Shown: positions 15,507 to 20,096 of the stretch, piece by piece
How the letters are laid out: each line of letters starts with the position of its first letter
Numbering within the stretch: position 1 is the stretch's first letter
Program-made: the position numbers and the translations under genes
Source: DATAVB01 sp040414495
GTDB taxonomy: Bacteria > Actinomycetota > Actinomycetes > Mycobacteriales > QHCD01
NCBI GenBank assembly: GCA_040414495.1
Contig: JBEDUI010000090.1
Location: forward strand, 1-20,096
DNA length: 20,096 nucleotides
Reading direction: 5' to 3'
Notes under the pieces: generated by a model
What the model saw: the letters and a program-made list of their open reading frames with translations, nothing else
Databases searched by the model: none
What the model was told of the DNA's origin: nothing

Positions 15507-15896
15507 TCACTGACTGTTCTGCAGGCTGAACGCGGCCGTCTCCAGGTAACGCCACAGAGTCTGGTCCTGGTCCTCCGGCAATTCCAGGGAATCCAGCGCG
15601 GCCCGCATATGACGAAGCCACGCCAGCCGCTCGGCCTCTCCGATCACGAACGGTGCGTGTCGCATGCGCAGACGCGGATGACCCCGCCGCTCCGAGTAGG
15701 TTCGCGGCCCGCCCCAGTACTGCACGAGGAACATGAACAGTCGTTCCTCGGCGCCACTGAGATCTTCTTCGGGATAGATCGGCCGCAGCAGCGGGTCCTC
15801 CGCTACACCGGCGTAGAACCGGGCGATGAGGGTCCGAAACGTGGCTTCTCCGCCGACGAGCTCGTAGAAGCTGGTCTCCGGTTCACTGCTACTCAT
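15507..15896 (-). CDS. glbO: Group II truncated haemoglobin (GlbO type)
   Basis: A 129-residue 2-on-2 globin closely matching the mycobacterial trHbO pattern. It has ARFYAGVAEDPLLRPIYPEEDLSGAEERLFMFLVQYWGGP, then YSERRGHPRLRMRHAPFVIG and LAWLRHM. Key haem-pocket residues are visible: Tyr28 (B10), Tyr41 (CD1), proximal His80 (F8) and Trp93 (G8). It binds haem and O2 in the cytoplasm, with proposed roles in oxygen handling and in detoxifying NO or peroxide. The ATG at 15896 overlaps the TGA of an upstream minus-strand frame that runs through the 30-bp repeat array. About 250 bases downstream of its stop, up to the GH13 start, carry no gene that I can see; a doubled GCTTCCGCG lies at about 15429–15460. 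Confidence 0.95.
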   Translation of the reverse strand: MSSSEPETSFYELVGGEATFRTLIARFYAGVAEDPLLRPIYPEEDLSGAEERLFMFLVQYWGGPRTYSERRGHPRLRMRHAPFVIGEAERLAWLRHMRAALDSLELPEDQDQTLWRYLETAAFSLQNSQ

Positions 15897-15950
15897 GCCT
15901 CGATCTTGCCAGCGCCGCTCACCCGCCGCCGCGCCCGGGCACCGATCCGG

Positions 15951-16157
15951 CTCGGGAAGGCGGCGAAGGTCGGGTCCGGGTTCAGGGGAACGCGCGAGGG
16001 TCGGCCTGGCTCGGGGGAGACGCGCGTCGGGCCGGCCCGCTTCAGGGGAGGGCGCGAGGTCGGTCCGAGTTCACGGGAACGCCCGAGGGGCCGGCCTGGC
16101 TCGGCGAAAGGTGCGACAGCCGGTCCGGCTAACGGGAATGCGCCGAGATCGGTCGGG
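15951..16157. repeat. Degenerate ~30-bp tandem repeat array (about 7 units)
   Basis: Units of 29–31 bases start at about 15951, 15980, 16010, 16040, 16069, 16100 and 16129. Each begins with CTCGGGG-, CTTCAGGGG- or GTTCACGGGA-like bases and ends near GGTCGGTCCGG or GGCCGGCCTGG. Two subtypes seem to alternate roughly (CTCGGG… and TTCAGGG…). The array occupies the MFS–globin spacer exactly. It remains open on the minus strand in one frame (to a TGA at 15893–15895 that overlaps the globin ATG), so a repeat peptide is possible. No recognised repeat family was identified. Confidence 0.7.
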
Positions 16158-18203
16158 TCAGTCGGTCCTGATCGGCTGGAGCAGTCCAATGGCCAGTGTC
16201 GCGGCCGCCCCAATCAGGCCGAGTACGCCGACCGTCGTGGTGATGCTGAACATCCCGACCAGTGCTCCGGCCAGGAGTACGCCCAGGCCCTGGGTCGCCT
16301 GCAGTCCGCCCTGCGCCACCCCGAACGCGCGGCCACGCAGTTCGACCGGGAGCGACTGCATGAACAGTGCATTGAGCGGGATCACGAACGCCATGCCGAA
16401 GCCGGAGAAGATCAACACCAGCACGTCCAGCGGCAGCGCGTTGTCGGCCAACACCAGTCCGAGCAGTGCCGGCGCCAGCACGGCCAGCGGCAATATCAGC
16501 CGACGGCGCACGTTGGGTGGGCAGACCCGGCCAATAATGATGCTGCCGACCGTAGTCCCGGCCGCGCTGACCCCGAGCAGGAGGCCAACGGTCCGCGCGC
16601 CGCCGCCAAGCTCATGCGCCCATGGCACCGCGATGCCCTCCCAGGCGAACGAACACACGCTGCTGATCCAGACGATCAGCACGATCGACCGCAGCGTCGG
16701 CGTACCGAACACGACCCGCGCGCCCGCCGAGATCTCCAGCCAGGTCGAGGTTGCCGCCGGCCGCGAGGCCACTGCCCGTTCAACGACCCCGAACACGATC
16801 AGCCCGGCCGAGAGCAGGAACGTCGCCGCATCCGCGATCAACGCACCGCGCGGGTGGATCACCATCACCAGAGCGCCACCGGCGAACAGACCAACCACGT
16901 TGCAGATCTGTGTGGCCGTACCGGTCAAGCCGTTGCCGACGACGTACACATCGCCGGTAAGGATCTGCGTTGTCAGCGACGAGCGGGCCGACTCGAACGG
17001 CGGGGTGAACATCGAAGCGACCAGGAGCAGCACCAACAGCGCCGAGACCGGCATGCCCGGAATCGCCAGCACCGCGATGAGCATCGCGCGGGCGATGTCG
17101 CAGACGATCATCACGCGCCGTCGGGGCAGCCGGTCGGCGAACGTCGCGAGCACCGGCCCGCCGAGCACCCATGGCAGGTACGAGATTCCGTAGCTCAACG
17201 CGGTCAGCAGCGCCGACGACGTCTTCTGGTAGACCAGGAACGACAGCGCGACCTTGGCCAGTTGGTCGCCGAGCAGGGACAGCACGATGGCGCTGAAGAG
17301 GTAGCGGAATTCGCGGTTGCCCAGGGCGTCGCGGTACGTGGCACTGCGGTCGCCGGTGGAAATCTCGGCCGCCGCGTCGTGGGCGGTCGCCTCGTGCGGT
17401 TCGCCTCCGGGCGCAGGGGGGTAGCCAATTCGTTGTCCGGCCGGTTCGGCAACACCGGGCCCGGCCGGATCGCCTCCGGCGGAGTTGGCCGGCGCCGAGT
17501 TGTCGGCGCCGGCTGAGTATTTGGAGCCTGCGGGTACGGAGGGGGCCGCGGCGCTGGCGGAGTTGCCTGCGCTTGCGGAGGCCGTGTTGCCGGAGTTGCC
17601 TGCACTTGCGGGTGCCACAGGGTTGCCGGAGTTGCCTGCGCTTGCGGGGGCGGTCGGGGCCGCGGGGCTGGCGGAGTTGCCTGAGCTCGCTGAGCCGCCC
17701 GGTGTTGGGTTGCCGGCGCTGGCGGACCCGTCGAGTCCTGGGCTGCCGGGCGCTGGGTTGCTCGGGGCTACGGACGCGCCTGGCGCTGCCTCGCCCGGAG
17801 ATGAGTTGCGAGGCGCTACCGACTCGCTTGGTGCTGCCTCGCTGGGGGCTGAGTGGCCTGGTGCTACCGACTTGCCCGATACGGAATTGCCAGTGGGCTG
17901 GTCGACTTGCGTCCGGTGACCAGACGAGTCGGCGGCCACGTCCGGGCTGTCCGATCGTCCATCGTTCAGCCCGCGGGCGACGGCTTCGCTGGCTGCGTCG
18001 CGCCCATCTCTGTTGGGCTCCTCGTTGCCGGCTCGCTGCCGGCCGGAGTCCGCGCCGCTGCTGATCAGACCTGCTTCCCCGCCTCTCCCGCCACCGCCTT
18101 GTGCCGGCACGTCGAAGCGGTCGTTCCCAACCTGACACGCCATCCTCAGGCGCGCCGCTGACTGCAATGCGTTGCCCCGTCGCATCCGACTAGTTTGTCC
18201 CAC
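16158..18203 (-). CDS. MFS transporter with long repetitive N-terminal extension
   Basis: The C-terminal 395 residues (from about 288) form a major facilitator core resembling MFS_3-type drug or macrolide exporters. It has REFRYLFSAIVLSLLGDQLAKVALSFLVYQ, TFADRLPRRRVMIVCD, PPFESARSSL, GNGLTGTATQICNVVGLFAGG and AFGVAQGGLQATQGLGVLLAGALVGM, with about 12 hydrophobic segments. In front lie about 285 residues rich in Ala, Ser, Pro and Gly. They include three 16-residue repeats beginning SVAP (112, 128, 144) and an SAGNSGN repeat block (about 187–217). The repeat spacing keeps the frame, so the extension seems to be translated as part of the protein. The start is uncertain: GTG 18203, ATG 18185, ATG 18143 and GTG 18110 are all in frame and none has a good ribosome binding site. 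Substrate unknown. Confidence 0.8.
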   Translation of the reverse strand: MGQTSRMRRGNALQSAARLRMACQVGNDRFDVPAQGGGGRGGEAGLISSGADSGRQRAGNEEPNRDGRDAASEAVARGLNDGRSDSPDVAADSSGHRTQVDQPTGNSVSGKSVAPGHSAPSEAAPSESVAPRNSSPGEAAPGASVAPSNPAPGSPGLDGSASAGNPTPGGSASSGNSASPAAPTAPASAGNSGNPVAPASAGNSGNTASASAGNSASAAAPSVPAGSKYSAGADNSAPANSAGGDPAGPGVAEPAGQRIGYPPAPGGEPHEATAHDAAAEISTGDRSATYRDALGNREFRYLFSAIVLSLLGDQLAKVALSFLVYQKTSSALLTALSYGISYLPWVLGGPVLATFADRLPRRRVMIVCDIARAMLIAVLAIPGMPVSALLVLLLVASMFTPPFESARSSLTTQILTGDVYVVGNGLTGTATQICNVVGLFAGGALVMVIHPRGALIADAATFLLSAGLIVFGVVERAVASRPAATSTWLEISAGARVVFGTPTLRSIVLIVWISSVCSFAWEGIAVPWAHELGGGARTVGLLLGVSAAGTTVGSIIIGRVCPPNVRRRLILPLAVLAPALLGLVLADNALPLDVLVLIFSGFGMAFVIPLNALFMQSLPVELRGRAFGVAQGGLQATQGLGVLLAGALVGMFSITTTVGVLGLIGAAATLAIGLLQPIRTD
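17553..17692 (-). repeat. In-frame repeat block coding for SAGNSGN-like residues
   Basis: A 20-base unit (plus strand GGAGTTGCCTGCGCTTGCGG) recurs at 17559, 17592 (one mismatch), 17628 and, more diverged, 17673. Offsets of 33, 36 and 45 bases are all multiples of three, so the MFS reading frame is preserved. It codes for ASAGNS-type residues in the N-terminal extension. Confidence 0.75.
17727..17870 (-). repeat. Three 48-bp units coding for 16-residue SVAP repeats
   Basis: In the MFS frame, SVAP starts at residues 112, 128 and 144. The first two units share the pattern SVAP-x4-P-x-EAAP; the third is more diverged. The exact 48-base period keeps the frame open and indicates duplication under coding constraint. 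Confidence 0.65.
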
Positions 18204-18536
18204 CCGCGTCTATCGGTCCACCGCGGGTCCGGCTATGTGGACAAAAGCGGCTCGTGCACATGGCGCAACGATCCTACGCCAATCGATGCTTTTCGGTGGG
18301 CTTAGCCAGGCTTTTGCCCTGCCTACCCAGCCGCGTGACGCATTCACGCCGGCCCGTACCGGACAGCACTGCCGATAGCGGGTCGAAGCGGTGCGCCCCG
18401 TGGTCCGTAACCTTGGCAGACGGCGCGGCGGTACGTGCCGATATTGGCCCGATTGACCGTGCCAACATTCCGTACGTTAGGCGTGCCGGACCGATCGGTA
18501 CGCTTTTCCAAGCTCGATGGTTCAGCCCGAAATCTC
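18204..18536. other. ~330-bp intergenic stretch between MFS and mscS genes
   Basis: No gene is supported here; the short frames on both strands lack family resemblance and ribosome binding sites. GTGCC recurs three times within about 18430–18500, beside two GTACGT-like blocks, giving a loose repeat. One TTGTCCACA (DnaA-box consensus, minus strand) lies at 18236–18244, about 35 bases upstream of the longest MFS start. Promoter elements for the MFS gene should be here, but I cannot define them. Confidence 0.5.
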
Positions 18537-19559
18537 TTATGCCAGTGGGATTTCGGCCGCAACGAGTCGGGTATGCAGCCGGGCCCGCAGCTCGCTGGCG
18601 ATGGCTCCGTCCTTGCCGATCGCGGTCTTGGCGGTCAACCGCAGCACGACCGAGTCCGAGGTGAGGTCCTGAATCCCGAGCAGCTCCGGCTTCTGCAGGA
18701 AATCGGCCTGCCACTCGTCCTCTCGCGCCAACTCCTGCGCGGTCTCGAGCATCAGCGCACCCGCCCGATCGATGTCGGCCGTGTAGGCCACCGGGATGTC
18801 CAGTACAACCAGCGAATGTCCCTGGCTGCGGTTACCGATCCGCAGCACCTCGCCATTGCGTACGTACCAGACGGTCCCTTCCCCGTCGCGCAGACGGGTC
18901 GTCCGCAGACCGACCGCTTCGACCGTTCCACTGGCCTGTCCGGCGTCAATGATGTCGCCCACGCCGTACTGGTCCTCCAGGATCATGAACATCCCGGCCA
19001 GAAAGTCCTTGACCAGGTTCTGTGCACCAAAGCCGACCGCGATGCCGGCCACTCCGGCACTCGCGATGATCGGGCCGAGATCGAGGCCCAGCTCGCCCAG
19101 CACCAGAACGAACGCGACCATGAAGACGACGAACGAGGCGATGCTGCGCAGCACTGAGCCGATCGTCGCCGCGCGTTGCTGCCGCCGCGCCGAGAGCAGC
19201 CCGGTCGCCGCCAGGTGCGAGGCCGCCTTCTCCTTCAGCGGCTGCAGCACGGTCGGTACCGAGCTGACCCCGGAGACCAGCGTGAGCCGGCGGATCGCCC
19301 GATGCAGGAGGAACCGGGTGATCAGCGCGACGACGACGATCAGAATGATTCGCGCGCCGTGCGCGGTGACCGAGTCGGCGGCGCGGGCCAACCAGCTCTG
19401 ATGGGTCAGATGCCAGACGCCGCTGCAGACCGTGCCGTCTTTCTCGGCGCAGCTCGGTTGGGCCAGGAATCGGCCGGTTGCCGGCGACTCGGTCGGTACG
19501 GCACCAGATCGCGCGGCTGCGACATCGGCCAGGCTCGTGGGTATATGTGGCGAATTCAT
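18537..19559 (-). CDS. MscS-family mechanosensitive ion channel
   Basis: A 340-residue membrane channel. The N-terminal 65 residues are non-membrane and contain two cysteines (37 and 45) that could form a disulfide on the outer side. Transmembrane segments follow at about 70–88 and 138–157. The pore-lining TM3 has GVAGIAVGFGAQNLVKDFLAGMFMILEDQYGVGD (about 169–202), typical of MscS. The beta domain includes GTVEAVGLRTTRLRD and VRNGEVLRIGNRSQG, and a C-terminal alpha/beta vestibule follows. It opens under membrane tension to release solutes during osmotic downshock. The ATG at 19559 has AGGATGG upstream; the TTG at 19577 is a longer alternative. It is divergent from the ribokinase gene, with a 154-base shared upstream region. 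Confidence 0.93.
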   Translation of the reverse strand: MNSPHIPTSLADVAAARSGAVPTESPATGRFLAQPSCAEKDGTVCSGVWHLTHQSWLARAADSVTAHGARIILIVVVALITRFLLHRAIRRLTLVSGVSSVPTVLQPLKEKAASHLAATGLLSARRQQRAATIGSVLRSIASFVVFMVAFVLVLGELGLDLGPIIASAGVAGIAVGFGAQNLVKDFLAGMFMILEDQYGVGDIIDAGQASGTVEAVGLRTTRLRDGEGTVWYVRNGEVLRIGNRSQGHSLVVLDIPVAYTADIDRAGALMLETAQELAREDEWQADFLQKPELLGIQDLTSDSVVLRLTAKTAIGKDGAIASELRARLHTRLVAAEIPLA

Positions 19560-19713
19560 TTCGAGCCATCCTGCCAAATCGACCCGCCAATAAAACCCGG
19601 CCAGCCCGAATTGCGGGCACCGACTACCGCCTGCGGTTGCGGTCTCACGCCAGGCGGTTGCAAAGCGCTGCGTACGCTACGGCCAAAGCAGCGGTGAGCA
19701 CTGGGGAGGCGCG

Positions 19714-20096
19714 GTGGCGAGGGTGCAGGGTCGGCGGGTCATCGTCGTCGGGTCGGCCAACGCCGACCTGGTGTTCCACAGCCCTAGCCTGCCGCGGCCC
19801 GGCGAGACGGTCGTCGGAGCAGACCTGTCCACGTCGCAGGGAGGAAAAGGCGCCAACCAGGCCGCAGCCGCCGGGCGGTTGGGCGCCGACACCTGGCTGG
19901 TGGGCTGCGTCGGTGAGGACGTGCACGGCCGGGCGGCGGTCGCCGACCTGCAGCGGTTCAACGTGATGACCGATTTCGTGGCCACCACGACCGCCGCGCC
20001 GACCGGAGTCGCGGCCGTCGTAGTCGACGGCGATGCGGAGAACCAGATCGTGGTGGCCTCCGGAGCGAACGCCCTGCTGCGTCCCGAACACGTACG
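19714..20096 (+). CDS. rbsK: Ribokinase-like PfkB-family sugar kinase, 3' partial
   Basis: The frame is open to the right edge, giving the first 127 residues of a PfkB-family kinase. The ribokinase-type N-terminus is clear: VIVVGSANADLVF, LPRPGETVVG and the substrate-binding GGKGANQAAAAGRLGA, followed by GCVGEDVHGR and PTGVAAVVVD. Ribokinase phosphorylates D-ribose at O5 for entry into the pentose phosphate pathway. The C-terminal catalytic Asp motif (DTxGAGD) lies beyond the window, so a related sugar or nucleoside substrate is not excluded. GTG 19714 was chosen because GGGGAGG lies 4 bases upstream; GTG 19723 is an alternative. It is divergent from the mscS-type gene. Confidence 0.88.
   Translation, partial: MARVQGRRVIVVGSANADLVFHSPSLPRPGETVVGADLSTSQGGKGANQAAAAGRLGADTWLVGCVGEDVHGRAAVADLQRFNVMTDFVATTTAAPTGVAAVVVDGDAENQIVVASGANALLRPEHV

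Noticed and set aside
15951..16157. Considered whether the ~30-bp repeat array is a CRISPR
   Set aside because: Units are contiguous, with no unique spacers between identical repeats, and no cas genes are present.
15465..17516. 683-codon plus-strand frame across the globin, repeat and MFS region
   Set aside because: It is antisense to the well-supported globin and MFS genes and has shadow composition (Arg-, Gln- and His-rich), with no family motif.
17485..17919. Plus-strand frame with ELPALAE-type Leu/Ala/Pro/Gly repeats that look like a repeat protein
   Set aside because: It is the reverse of the repeat-coding N-terminal extension of the MFS gene. Only the minus frame joins a recognisable domain.

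Overview
The window is GC-rich and densely coded, with many GTG starts. An F420-type LLM oxidoreductase, a DUF4333-type lipoprotein, a group II truncated haemoglobin (GlbO type), an ettA–thioesterase pair and TTGTCCACA-type DnaA boxes all point to an actinobacterium. The genus cannot be decided from the sequence alone.

Left part (1–6650). The window opens inside an acyl-CoA carboxylase alpha chain (biotin carboxylase plus biotin carrier). A possible small His-rich exported protein and a TraR/DksA-type zinc-finger protein follow. Next is a P-loop kinase–LLM oxidoreductase fusion whose reading frame is broken at three places. After a patch of small uncertain ORFs come a protein with two tandem HD phosphohydrolase domains (minus strand) and a divergent uncharacterised gene. 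A strong hairpin separates that gene from a convergent DUF4333-type lipoprotein gene.

Middle (6640–10970, all minus strand). This part holds the lipoprotein, a response regulator–histidine kinase pair with a 4-bp overlap, an exported ChaN/Tiki-like protein, tRNA-Arg(UCU) and a small GlsB/YeaQ-type membrane protein. Direct repeats with 11-bp spacing lie just upstream of the regulator. A looser version lies upstream of the ChaN-like gene, so the regulator may control both. About 420 bp between the ChaN-like gene and the tRNA hold no convincing gene.

Right part (11000–20096). Two DnaA-box-like sites precede an ssb paralogue without the usual acidic tip. Downstream are ettA, a GC-rich hairpin and a hot-dog thioesterase. 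The minus strand then carries a GH13 amylase-like protein that has lost its catalytic residues and domain B, a truncated haemoglobin, and an MFS exporter-like protein with a roughly 285-residue low-complexity N-terminal extension built of in-frame repeats. A mechanosensitive channel of the MscS family follows. A ribokinase begins at the right edge and runs off the window. A degenerate tandem repeat of about 30 bp, seven units long, fills the space between the MFS and globin genes.

I see no CRISPR array, transposase, phage gene or classical defence system. The most unusual items are the inactive GH13 protein, the repeat-extended MFS protein, the 30-bp repeat array, the tandem HD protein and the frame-broken kinase–oxidoreductase fusion.
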